Below, in pieces: positions 32,613 through 40,662 of a stretch of DNA of 64,000 nucleotides. Each line of letters starts with the position of its first letter. The stretch's first letter is position 1. The DNA is from Pseudonocardiaceae bacterium (GTDB taxonomy: Bacteria > Actinomycetota > Actinomycetes > Mycobacteriales > Pseudonocardiaceae): assembly GCA_009379845.1 (NCBI GenBank), contig WHSZ01000012.1, forward strand, positions 45,784 through 109,783. Direction: 5' to 3'. A model generated the notes under the pieces. That model saw only the letters and a program-made list of their open reading frames with translations, was not told the origin of the DNA and did not search any database. Both the position numbers and the translations under genes were made by a program.

Positions 32613-34193
32613 TCAAACCCCGGTAGCCGAGCGGGCGCGGCCTAGCGTGAACCGGTCCGGTGCGCCGTCCAGTACCCCGCCGGCCGGGTCGCTGGTGTTG
32701 TCCACCGTGTCGCTGGCATGCCGGCCGTGCGATTCGGGTATCCGCACCAGATCCCGCTTCGGGCGGTAGATCTCGTAGAGGACCAGTACACACAGGCCGA
32801 GCACGGCAAGGTCACGCACCACGATCGCGCTCAGGAACCATTGCTCGGGCAACCCCTTGTTCTCCTCGCCGAGGTACATCATCATCCGAGGCGCCCACAC
32901 CAGCGCGTCGATCAGCATCCAGCCGAGCAGCAACCGCCAGCGCGGAATCGCGAGCACCGCGAGCGGCACCAGCCACAGCGAGTACTGCGGGCTCCACACC
33001 TTGTTCGTCAGCAGGAACGCCGCCACCACAAGGAAACCGAGCTGTGCAAGGCGTGGTCGTGCGGGCGCGGACAATCCCACCCACGCGATGCCGGCACAGC
33101 AGCCGAGGAACAGCACGGCGGTCACCGTGTTCAGCCACATCGGGGTCTGCCCGGCTGCGAGCTCCCCGTCGAAGCCCGCCCAGCCGCTGAACGTGGAGAT
33201 CACGTTGTACAGCGAGTCCGGATCGGCAGGCCGTTCCCCGTTCAGCCGGAAGAACTCCTGCCAGCCGCGCGGATACAGCAGCGCGATCGGCAGGTTCACC
33301 GCCGCCCAGGTGCCGAACGCGGTGCCCGCGGTCGCCGCGAACGCGCGCATCTTCCCTGCCCGCAGGCAGAGCACGAGTAACGGTCCGAGCAGGAAAAGCG
33401 GGTATAGCTTGGCGCCGGCGCCGAGACCGAGCAGCAGTCCGGCCAGCACCGGGCGTTTTCGGGCCCACGCCAGCACGCTCGCGGCCGCGAACGCCGTTGC
33501 CAGCGTGTCGAAGTTGGTGAACGCGTGCACCAGTGCCAGCGGCGACACGGCCACCAGCGCGGCGTCCCAGGGTCTGCGCCTGCTGCTGCGCGCCACCGCC
33601 CACATGGTCGCCAGCCACGCGAGACCCAGCCACAACGCGGTGATGTCAAAATACACCGCGACGGGTAACCCGCCCGGCAGCCATCCCGCGCTCGCCCCCG
33701 CCGTCCACCATTCCGTGAGCTTCGCGTTCGCCCACTGGAACAGGCCGGTGAGCACCGGGTACTCCATGTACCGTTCCTGCCGGACCCCGCCCTCTTGCTC
33801 GTACCACTTGGTCTTGTACGGGAACGCGCTCTGATCGAGTTTCTCCGCGCTGTAGAGCGGAACCACGTCGGAGTAGCACATCGCGACGTACGGGCGGCCG
33901 GAGCGCCAGTCCAGCTCGGCCTGCCCGTTGTCGTTGGTGAACTGCTGGATGCACGAGGCCTTGCCGAACCAGCTGAGCATCAAGGTGAGCAGGCACAGCA
34001 GCAACCCCACCCGCAGCGGTGTCCAGAACCACTGCCGGCCGATCGCGGCGTGCTCGCCGACCGGGCCGCCGATCGGCAGGCTCGCGGCGCGCACCAGTGG
34101 CTCCTCGCGGGTGGGTAGTACCCGCTCGGTCGGGCCGAGCGTGGCGGTATCCGCGACGTGTTCCACAACGCCGGAAGGCTGCTCGCTGGACAC
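32613..34193 (-). CDS. GT87-family membrane glycosyltransferase-like protein (Rv0051-type)
   Basis: A 526-residue polytopic membrane protein. A cytoplasmic N-terminus (~65 residues) comes before about ten TMs. RSGRPYVAMCYSDVVPLY, YMEYPVLTGLFQWANA and GLGAGAKLYPLFLLGPLL match GT87 enzymes, which transfer mannose from polyprenyl-phosphate-mannose on the outer face of the membrane. Position between ponA and rpsF equals that of M. tuberculosis Rv0051. GTG 34193 is used because it begins just 10 bases after the EspG-like stop; the frame remains open further upstream within that gene. It is probably the ancestral copy, while the gene at 29490 is the accessory copy. Its 3' end abuts a toxin remnant. 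Confidence 0.85.
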   Translation of the reverse strand: MSSEQPSGVVEHVADTATLGPTERVLPTREEPLVRAASLPIGGPVGEHAAIGRQWFWTPLRVGLLLCLLTLMLSWFGKASCIQQFTNDNGQAELDWRSGRPYVAMCYSDVVPLYSAEKLDQSAFPYKTKWYEQEGGVRQERYMEYPVLTGLFQWANAKLTEWWTAGASAGWLPGGLPVAVYFDITALWLGLAWLATMWAVARSSRRRPWDAALVAVSPLALVHAFTNFDTLATAFAAASVLAWARKRPVLAGLLLGLGAGAKLYPLFLLGPLLVLCLRAGKMRAFAATAGTAFGTWAAVNLPIALLYPRGWQEFFRLNGERPADPDSLYNVISTFSGWAGFDGELAAGQTPMWLNTVTAVLFLGCCAGIAWVGLSAPARPRLAQLGFLVVAAFLLTNKVWSPQYSLWLVPLAVLAIPRWRLLLGWMLIDALVWAPRMMMYLGEENKGLPEQWFLSAIVVRDLAVLGLCVLVLYEIYRPKRDLVRIPESHGRHASDTVDNTSDPAGGVLDGAPDRFTLGRARSATGV

Positions 34194-34203
34194 GGCCTGG
34201 ATG

Positions 34204-34971
34204 CTACGCGGGCTGGCGTGGCAGTCTTGTTGCGGCGGTTTCGGACAGTTCCGCGAGCTTGTCGCCAAGCCATTGCGGCGAACCGGGCACGATGCTGAGC
34301 GTGCGCGCGCCGGGTTCGTTGCCGGTGAAGTAGGTCAGCACGCGGCCTGCGGACGTGTCGATGTAGTCCAGTTTGTCCGGCATCTGATACCGCTCTCCGG
34401 TGTGGTCCCGCACCGCGGCGTGCAGCTGGCCGCCGCCAGAGCGGCGCAGCGTGAACAACTCCTCGAGTTGCGCGGATTCAGCGGTCCGGTTGCCGCCCGG
34501 GTCCCGGCCGATGGACTGCAGCTCGGTCTCGGCGACGGAGAACGGCCGCATGTTCGCGCCGCCAAGGTCGGGTAATCGCTCGACGAACCGCGCGGCGAGC
34601 TCGCCGGCATCCTCGATCACGGTGGGGCACAGCCAGACCACATCGTCGGTGCGGGACAGCAGCAACGCATCGCGCCGGGCCGCTACCGCGAGCAGTGTGT
34701 AGTTGCTGTGCTCGCGCTGTATCCAGCCGAAGTACTCGAGCCGCGGGTTGCCGAGCAGGTTCAGGGTGTGCTGGAAGTCCGGGTGTATCTGGCCGTCCTC
34801 GACGAGGCCGAGCTGGTATAGCTCGGCGTCAAGGGCCTCGCGGGCCTCCGCGCGGCGCGCCAGCGGGATGTAGCGGTCGCCGCCGGCAAGCACGAGGTGC
34901 GGCCGCTGCCGCGTTTCCCTGCGCAGCACCATCAGAAACGTGAGCAGATCGAGTGTGATCTCACCATGCAT
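34204..34971 (-). CDS. EspG-family T7SS chaperone
   Basis: A 255-residue cytosolic protein. The N-terminal LDLLTFLMVLRRETRQRPHLVL and NPRLEYFGWIQREHSNYTLLAVAARRDALLLSR strands match the EspG fold, which in mycobacteria binds the tip of PE-PPE dimers and delivers them to an ESX translocon. The C-terminal half holds the family pattern ARTLSIVPGSPQWLGDKLAEL. The product sits directly downstream of a PPE/WXG-like gene and an EspC-like gene, in that order, which is strong context. ATG 34971 begins MHGEITLDLL. No ESX core genes are in the window, so the translocon must be elsewhere in the genome. Confidence 0.83.
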   Translation of the reverse strand: MHGEITLDLLTFLMVLRRETRQRPHLVLAGGDRYIPLARRAEAREALDAELYQLGLVEDGQIHPDFQHTLNLLGNPRLEYFGWIQREHSNYTLLAVAARRDALLLSRTDDVVWLCPTVIEDAGELAARFVERLPDLGGANMRPFSVAETELQSIGRDPGGNRTAESAQLEELFTLRRSGGGQLHAAVRDHTGERYQMPDKLDYIDTSAGRVLTYFTGNEPGARTLSIVPGSPQWLGDKLAELSETAATRLPRQPA

Positions 34972-34998
34972 TCCGCCGCTCCCCCTCGGAGTGTCCGG

Positions 34999-36132
34999 TT
35001 ACTCGCCAATGACCGGTGGCGCCGTCAACTGCTCGTTACTGAACCAGCCCTCCGTATCGGGTTCGACGAGGAACGAAGCGCGCTTTCGCTCCTCGGTTTG
35101 GGTGGTCGGTGGCTGGCCGCCACCGAGCGGTTCGCGGCCGGTCCGGCGAGTGAACGATGAACCGCTGGACGTCTCGGCGACCGGCCCGCCGCCCGTCGGC
35201 CCGAATCCCGTCGCACCCGGACCGAATCCTGGGTTTCCCGGGGGTAGCCCGTCTGGCTGGCTGAGGGGCCGCTGTGCTGGACCGGCGGCAGGCTGTGCCG
35301 GACGGGGGGCGGGTTGTTCCGGACCGGTGGGGCGCTGCGCTTGGCCGGCGACGGGCTGCGCCGTGCCGGGATGCGGTGCGGCGGCGGGCGGTGCGGCTGC
35401 GGGCGGTGCGGCTGCGGGTGGCATGGCTGCGGGCGGTGCTTGGGCGGCAGCGGGCTGTGGTCGAGCCGGGGCGGGCTGTGCTGGACTGGCCGGCCGCGCC
35501 GGTGCGGGGTAGCCGTTCGGACCATCGCGCACTCCCAGCGGCGGCGTTGGCTGCGGTTGTTGTGGCGGTGGTTCGGGCTGCGGCTGCTTCATGACGATCT
35601 CGCCACCGGGGTCGACCGGCGCGTCGTAGCCGACCGGCAGACCGTCCCTATTGGACGTGCTAGTGCCTTCGTACCTCTCGAAAATCAGCATGTTGTGTTC
35701 GCAGTCCGCCTGGTACCTGGCGGTTTCCCGCGCGTAGTCCACAACGAACGGGAACATCCGGTCCACGAAATTGGCTTCCGGCGGGCGTTCCGGGATCGGG
35801 CGTAACTCATCCTTGGTCGCGGAGAACACGTCCAGCTGAGCACCGAGCAACCGCTGCGCCTCTTTCAGCTTCGCGGCGGCTGCCGCCACCGACCTGACGA
35901 GCGGCTCGGTGGCGCCGGCCGCACCATCCGGCTGGCCGTGCCAACCGGCCGCGACCTCCTCGCGCAGCTCGGTGATCTGCCGAACGCGGCTCTCCTCGCG
36001 CTCGGCCAGATCGCTGCTCAACCGCCGGGCCGTGGCCAATGATTCCGAGCCCGCACCGCCGTGCACCGTCTGGTAGATCTGGCTCGGCGACCACCCGAAG
36101 CCGGCTTCGGAAAATCCGGCAGCGGAAGTCAT
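34999..36132 (-). CDS. PPE/WXG-like T7SS substrate with Pro/Ala-rich tail
   Basis: A 377-residue protein without signal peptide. The N-terminal ~180 residues are helical with a GWSPSQIYQTVHGG start, a WHG turn (EVAAGWHGQPDG, WXG-type, near residue 65) and long helices (AAAAKLKEAQRLLGAQLDVF), as in PPE-like substrates. The C-terminal ~200 residues are disordered and rich in Pro/Ala/Gln with repeated PPAAAP units, ending in an ordered-looking EGWFSNEQLTAPPVIGE. It is 27 bases upstream of the EspG-like gene and 25 bases downstream of the EspC-like gene, giving a three-gene secretion module. ATG 36132 has GAGGTGGGG upstream. Role after secretion unknown. Confidence 0.78.
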   Translation of the reverse strand: MTSAAGFSEAGFGWSPSQIYQTVHGGAGSESLATARRLSSDLAEREESRVRQITELREEVAAGWHGQPDGAAGATEPLVRSVAAAAAKLKEAQRLLGAQLDVFSATKDELRPIPERPPEANFVDRMFPFVVDYARETARYQADCEHNMLIFERYEGTSTSNRDGLPVGYDAPVDPGGEIVMKQPQPEPPPQQPQPTPPLGVRDGPNGYPAPARPASPAQPAPARPQPAAAQAPPAAMPPAAAPPAAAPPAAAPHPGTAQPVAGQAQRPTGPEQPAPRPAQPAAGPAQRPLSQPDGLPPGNPGFGPGATGFGPTGGGPVAETSSGSSFTRRTGREPLGGGQPPTTQTEERKRASFLVEPDTEGWFSNEQLTAPPVIGE

Positions 36133-36157
36133 CGCACGCCCCACCTCATCGCGACGA

Positions 36158-36475
36158 TCATCTCGTCGGGGACAGCGCGCGTTGTCCCGCCGCCGGGTGG
36201 CCGGCCAGCGCGGCCCGGCACTTGTCAGCCTGCTCCTGGCAGAACTTCTGGTGCTCGACCAGGGCGTTGATGAACGCCTGACCGGATTCGTTCGCCCGCA
36301 TCGCGTAGTGCTCGCTCACGAAGTCCGCGCCGGGAGCCTGGACGCCGATCAGCGGGCGGGCGGCCTGGATGTCGTCCGCGTAGTCGTCAGCCAGCCGTTG
36401 CCAGCGCCTGACAAGCGAGCGCAGCTGCTCAACGGAGTACTCGTACGTCCCGCCACCGGAGCCACCGTGAGTCAT
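36158..36475 (-). CDS. EspC-like small T7SS partner protein
   Basis: A 105-residue helical protein. YEYSVEQLRSLVRRWQRLADDYADDI and the second helix with AFINALVEHQKFCQEQADKCRAAL form a two-helix hairpin of the EspC/WXG100-like kind with a W-x-R turn variant. A Gly-rich N-terminus, no signal peptide. First gene of the module EspC-like, PPE-like, EspG-like, and the natural dimer partner for the second gene. ATG 36475 follows GAGGGATC. Assignment to the T7SS group rests on size, helix pattern and context. Confidence 0.77.
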   Translation of the reverse strand: MTHGGSGGGTYEYSVEQLRSLVRRWQRLADDYADDIQAARPLIGVQAPGADFVSEHYAMRANESGQAFINALVEHQKFCQEQADKCRAALAGHPAAGQRALSPTR

Positions 36476-36575
36476 GATCCCTCCCGTCGCGTGCTCCGCG
36501 CGCCACCAAGCACGCGCCGCTGGGCACGGTAGCAGCGTGCGCTACCGAGGCGAGGTGTTTTCCGACAACTCGGCC

Positions 36576-39314
36576 CTATGGTGAGGCTGCGCCGTTCCCC
36601 TCGTCCTCGTCGGGTGGACCGCCGATGATCGGTGGTTCGGTCGGCTCCTCGGTCGGCTCTTCCGGCTCGGTGCTCGGTGGCGTCGTCTGGCTCGGCGGTG
36701 GTGTCGGCGACGGTTGTGTCGGCGACGGCTCGGACGGTTCCGAGCTGGTCGACGGCGGGGCGCTGGACGTCGGCGTCTGGTACTCCTCGTCCGCCCTCGC
36801 GTACTTACCGATAGGGTCGACTTCCGGGAACTTCTCCGGCGGTTTGTTGGCGTGGTAGGCGTCCATGAACGTCTGCCACATCTCGCCAGGCAGCCCACTG
36901 CCGTAGACGGGGCTGCCATCCGAATCCAGGATCGGCTCGTTCTTGTCCGAGCCGACCCAGACCGCGGCCGAGATCGACCGGGTGTACCCGACCATCCACG
37001 CCTTGGAGTTGTCGTCGGTCTTCTCGCCGCTCGGGTCCACGTACTGGTGCGTACCGGTCTTACCCACACAGTCCCATTCGCCGGGACAGGACAGCTCGGA
37101 GTACGGCACCACCGGCCGCAGCGAGTCGGTCACGTTCCCGGCGATCTGCTTGCTGCGCTCCGGATCCGAATCGAGTGCGGGCGCCGACTGATTCGGGCCG
37201 ACGTGCACGACCTCGCCCTCGGCGTTCTTCGCCTCCGCCACGAAGTGGGGCTTGCGGCGCTGCCCGTCGGCGGCGAAGGTCGCGTACGCGGCTGCCATGT
37301 CGATGGTGCGTACCTGGGTGCGGCCACCACCGATCGCGATGTTCGCGTCCGGAGAGCCGCCGTCCAGCCCCTCGAGCAGCTTCTGGTCGCCGACCATCTT
37401 GGGGATGCCCGCATCGTGTGCGGCCTTCGCGACCGCCTTGGTGCCCGTGGTGTTCACGGCCATATCCACGAACACCGTATTGATCGACTTCTCCATCGCG
37501 GTCGCGACCGTGCATCGGGCACAGTTCACACCCTCGGAGTTGTTCACCTCGGTACCGGCGATGGTCCGTGGCGAGCTGCCGTCGTAGGTCTCGCCGAGTC
37601 CCTTGTTCATACGCAACAGGGCGACCAGGTCGAACGGCTTGAACGACGAGCCCGGCTCCTGGAGGCTCTGCGCGTAGTCCAGGCCGAGCGCGTCCTTGCC
37701 GCCGTAGTAGGCCCGCACGCCACCGGACTTGGGATCGATGGCGGTCAGCGCGTTGCGCAGGTTCTGCGGCTGGCCGTTCATCACCTCGTCCACGGCCTTC
37801 ACCGCGGCCTTCTGCGCGGCCGGATCGATGGTGGTCTTGATGGTCAGGCCCTGGTGCTGCACCTGATCCTCGGTCAGGCCGGCTTCGGTTTGTAGTTCCG
37901 CAAGCACCCGCTGCTCGATGAGGCCCTCGGGACCCTCGGCTCGATTCAGGTTTTTACGGCGTTCCGCCTGGGAGATCGGCTGCGGGAACTTCGCGCTCTG
38001 GCGCTCCTGTGGCGTCATCCACTTGTTCGCCACCATCTGATCCATCACGTAGTTCCAGCGCTGCTTCATGTAAACCATGTCGTCGGCCCGCCCTGGTGAC
38101 TGGATCATGCCCGTGAGCAGTGCGGACTCCGGCTTGGTGAGCTGGCGGAGATCGTCCTTGTTGAAGTACGCCTTCGACGCGGCCTGGATCCCGTTCGCAC
38201 CGCGTCCGAAGTAAATGGTGTTCAGGTAGGCGGTGATGATCTCCCGCTTGCTCAGCTCGTTGTTCATTTTGTACGACTTGACCACCTCGAGCGCCTTGCG
38301 CTTGAGCGAGTACTCCTCGTTCTCGGTGGCCTTCTTGATGTACTGCTGGGAGATCGTGGAACCACCGCCACCGCCGCCGGTCAGCTGGTTCCATCCGGCG
38401 CGCATGATCGCGCTGATGTCAAACCCGGCGTTGCTCTCGAAGGTGGCGTCCTCCGCCGCGTACGCGGCGTGTTTGACCTGTTCCGGAACGTCTTCAGGCT
38501 GAACGATCTTCCGGTTCCCCTCCTCGGGGATGATCTGGCTCATCTCCTTGCCGTTCGCGTACTGCAGCGTCACGACCTGGTTCTGCTGCGCGGCGACCTG
38601 TTCGGGAGAGGGCACGTCGACGATCATGTAGAGGACCGCGAACACCGCGATCGGACCGAGGATGAACAGCGCGGCCAGCGCGTACATGATGCGGCGCGCC
38701 CGCCGCCACACCTTCTTCTTGCGCTTCGCCCGCTCCTCGTCGGTCAGCTCATCGTCCTCCGGGTCGTCATCGTCGTCCCACTCGTCCCATTCGTCATCCC
38801 ACTCGCCGTCCCACTCGTCGTTGTAGGACGTCTCGCGGTTGTACACATGGGTGAGTAGTTCCGGCTCCCTGCCCAGACCGGAAGATTCGGGCGCGGAGCC
38901 GAAACCGGTCGGAATCGGCGGGAGTAGTTCGGTGGGGCGGTCGTGCGGCTCCTGCGGCGGGCGCGGCGGGGGCGGGGGTGGTGGCCCACCGCGCGGTGGG
39001 CCACCCGCTGCCGCGCCTGCTCGCGGTGGCGGCGCCGTGGCCGGTGGCCCGCCGCCGTTCAGCCGGCCGCCGATACCACCGTCCGGCCCGCTGCTCACGT
39101 TGCCCCGAGTGCCGCCTACCGGCTGCCGGTCGTCCTCGTCGTCGAACGTGGGGCTCCAGTATCCGGTGCTCTCCTGCGGCTCGACGCGGCCCGGCCCCTG
39201 ATCGGGGTCGGCGCCGGTCGGCCACTGCGGCTGCTGTGCCGCCCGACCGTTCTCTGAATCGGGACGCGCATGGCGTCTCCGACCTCCATAGTCGTTCACG
39301 CTCTGCCTATCCAC
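36576..39314 (-). CDS. ponA: Bifunctional class A penicillin-binding protein (transglycosylase/transpeptidase)
   Basis: A 912-residue membrane enzyme that polymerises and cross-links peptidoglycan. A long disordered, Pro/Asp-rich cytoplasmic N-terminus (1-200, with PPPPPPRPP and acidic EWDDEWDEWDDDDD). TM at ~205-230. GT51 transglycosylase ~255-440 with the catalytic Glu in AAEDATFESN and GGSTISQQYIKK. Transpeptidase ~530-800 with SSFK (Ser near 555), SIN and KTGTHQ. The Pro/Ser/Thr/Glu-rich external tail is ~830-912. Matches PonA1 (Rv0050) in position, between DUF5318 and the GT87 gene. Start: GTG 39314 chosen, GTG 39299 (VNDYGG) is possible. Ser/Thr protein kinase control is known for mycobacterial PonA1; not shown here. 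Confidence 0.95.
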   Translation of the reverse strand: MDRQSVNDYGGRRRHARPDSENGRAAQQPQWPTGADPDQGPGRVEPQESTGYWSPTFDDEDDRQPVGGTRGNVSSGPDGGIGGRLNGGGPPATAPPPRAGAAAGGPPRGGPPPPPPPRPPQEPHDRPTELLPPIPTGFGSAPESSGLGREPELLTHVYNRETSYNDEWDGEWDDEWDEWDDDDDPEDDELTDEERAKRKKKVWRRARRIMYALAALFILGPIAVFAVLYMIVDVPSPEQVAAQQNQVVTLQYANGKEMSQIIPEEGNRKIVQPEDVPEQVKHAAYAAEDATFESNAGFDISAIMRAGWNQLTGGGGGGSTISQQYIKKATENEEYSLKRKALEVVKSYKMNNELSKREIITAYLNTIYFGRGANGIQAASKAYFNKDDLRQLTKPESALLTGMIQSPGRADDMVYMKQRWNYVMDQMVANKWMTPQERQSAKFPQPISQAERRKNLNRAEGPEGLIEQRVLAELQTEAGLTEDQVQHQGLTIKTTIDPAAQKAAVKAVDEVMNGQPQNLRNALTAIDPKSGGVRAYYGGKDALGLDYAQSLQEPGSSFKPFDLVALLRMNKGLGETYDGSSPRTIAGTEVNNSEGVNCARCTVATAMEKSINTVFVDMAVNTTGTKAVAKAAHDAGIPKMVGDQKLLEGLDGGSPDANIAIGGGRTQVRTIDMAAAYATFAADGQRRKPHFVAEAKNAEGEVVHVGPNQSAPALDSDPERSKQIAGNVTDSLRPVVPYSELSCPGEWDCVGKTGTHQYVDPSGEKTDDNSKAWMVGYTRSISAAVWVGSDKNEPILDSDGSPVYGSGLPGEMWQTFMDAYHANKPPEKFPEVDPIGKYARADEEYQTPTSSAPPSTSSEPSEPSPTQPSPTPPPSQTTPPSTEPEEPTEEPTEPPIIGGPPDEDEGNGAASP

Positions 39315-39389
39315 GAGAAGGGGCCTCCCGGACCGGCGCCCCGCCGCCAGGCCGTACTTTCTACGGGGATGGTGCCTGCCGCCGCAACA

Positions 39390-39803
39390 TCACTCGGCCG
39401 CGGTCCTCCGGGAACGTGACCGCGACCGGTGTGCACGTACGCCATGCGTCCCCAAGACGTATGACTGTACGAGGTGGTTCCAACCGCACGTGCGGCACAC
39501 CTCAACTACGTGCACGTTGAACTCTTCGAAAAGGTTGGTCATCCGCGCGAGTTCTTCCGGGGTGCGGGCCGAACCGGCGGCCTGCTTGAGCTCGTCGCCG
39601 TAGACCCAGGAGACCTGCGTGACCTGCTCTTTCCGGCACACCGGGCAGGTCACGTCGGTGGGCTGACCGTGGAATTTGGCGGCGCGCAGCAGATACGCGC
39701 CCGCGTCACAGACCTCGTCGGTGCCGACCCTGCCGGCGTGGAACTGCGCGAGCAGCGCTCGGCGCCGCAACGCGTAATCCACTACCTGTCGCTGGGTTCG
39801 CAC
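39390..39803 (-). CDS. DUF5318 zinc-ribbon protein (Rv0049-type)
   Basis: A 137-residue cytosolic protein of unknown function, conserved in actinobacteria next to ponA. The N-terminal helical region MRTQRQVVDYALRRRALLAQFHAGRVGTDEVCDA is followed by two Cys pairs, TCPVCRKEQ and VCRTCGWNHL, forming a zinc ribbon, and a basic tail RSRSRSRR. It is transcribed toward ponA with a 75-base gap, probably the same operon. Same position as M. tuberculosis Rv0049. No enzymatic motif. Confidence 0.88.
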   Translation of the reverse strand: MRTQRQVVDYALRRRALLAQFHAGRVGTDEVCDAGAYLLRAAKFHGQPTDVTCPVCRKEQVTQVSWVYGDELKQAAGSARTPEELARMTNLFEEFNVHVVEVCRTCGWNHLVQSYVLGTHGVRAHRSRSRSRRTAAE

Positions 39804-39939
39804 GCCCTCAGGGTACGTGGTTACGCCAGCCCGATGCGGGTCTGTTTGGCGCAGTCCAGCCGGGGTCGCGCTCGCGGCCAGGGCCCGGCGCTCCGGGTGA
39901 CGTGTGAGTGAACACAGTGGACGCGGGCTTGAGGTAGCA

Positions 39940-39962
39940 TCGATGTATCGACTCGATATAAT
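39940..39962 (+). promoter_or_regulatory. Putative padR promoter with overlapping TCGAT inverted repeats
   Basis: TATAAT at 39957-39962 is an excellent -10 box. It overlaps TATCGA-C-TCGATA (39946-39958, perfect 6-1-6 palindrome), which itself overlaps TCGAT-GT-ATCGA (39940-39951). The PadR start is 53 bases downstream of the -10. Three shared half-sites over a promoter point to autoregulation by the PadR protein; not proven. Confidence 0.6.
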
Positions 39963-40014
39963 GAACCGGTACGTCGCAATGACATATCAGCCGCACGATT
40001 CGAGGAGCTGAGCG

Positions 40015-40602
40015 ATGCTCGAGTTCGCGATCCTCGGCTTGCTGCACGAAGCACCGATGCACGGTTACGTGCTGCGCAAGCGGCTGTACGAGACGCTCGG
40101 CACGTTCCGCACATTCTCCTACGGTTCGCTGTACCCAACGCTACGGCGACTACTACGTGCGGGCCTGATCGTGGAGGAGGTTCCCGAGCAGCCGGAGAGC
40201 ACCGAGCGAAGGCGCAGCGGCGGCACCCGCGCGCAGAACCGGACCTGGGCCCGGCGCGGTAAGCGGGTGTACAAGCTGACCGCGGATGGCAAGGAGCGGT
40301 TCGCCGAGCTGATCGCGGACTGCGGCCCGCAAGCCTGGGAGGACGAAGGCTTCGGCGTCCACATGGCGTTTTTCTCCCGGACACCCGCCGACGTCAGGAT
40401 GCGCATCCTGGAAGGCCGTCGGCGTCGAGTCGAGGAGCGCAGGGAAGGGCTGCGCAGCACCCTGTCCCGGACTAGCGAGCAGATCGATCGGTACACCCGC
40501 GAGCTGCACCGCATGGGCCTGGAAAGCACCGAACGCGAGGTCCGCTGGCTCAACGAGCTGATCGCGCACGAGCAGGCCGAGCAGCGCGAGCGAGATGAGT
40601 GA
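40015..40602 (+). CDS. PadR family transcriptional regulator (Rv0047c-type)
   Basis: A 195-residue winged-helix regulator. The N-terminal PadR domain, residues 1-90: LEFAILGLLHEAPMHGYVLRKRL, FSYGSLYPTLRRLLRAGLI, and the wing with KRVYKLTADGKERF. An insertion rich in Arg/Glu lies in the wing (QPESTERRRSGGTRAQ). The C-terminal part is a coiled-coil dimerisation domain (RRRRVEERREGLRSTLSR). It precedes ino1 by 60 bases in the same direction, as Rv0047c does with Rv0046c in M. tuberculosis; co-regulation of inositol synthesis is therefore possible. ATG 40015 follows GAGGAGCTGAG. Confidence 0.92.
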   Translation: MLEFAILGLLHEAPMHGYVLRKRLYETLGTFRTFSYGSLYPTLRRLLRAGLIVEEVPEQPESTERRRSGGTRAQNRTWARRGKRVYKLTADGKERFAELIADCGPQAWEDEGFGVHMAFFSRTPADVRMRILEGRRRRVEERREGLRSTLSRTSEQIDRYTRELHRMGLESTEREVRWLNELIAHEQAEQRERDE

Positions 40603-40662
40603 GCAGAACCGACAGAGCCGTCGGGAACACCCAAACGAGCAGAATGAGAAGGAGAATCCGGC

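Noticed and set aside
32609..32623. CGGTTCAAACCCCGG resembling a tRNA T-arm
   Set aside because: Stem pairing is imperfect and there is no acceptor, D or anticodon arm in the preceding 60 bases.
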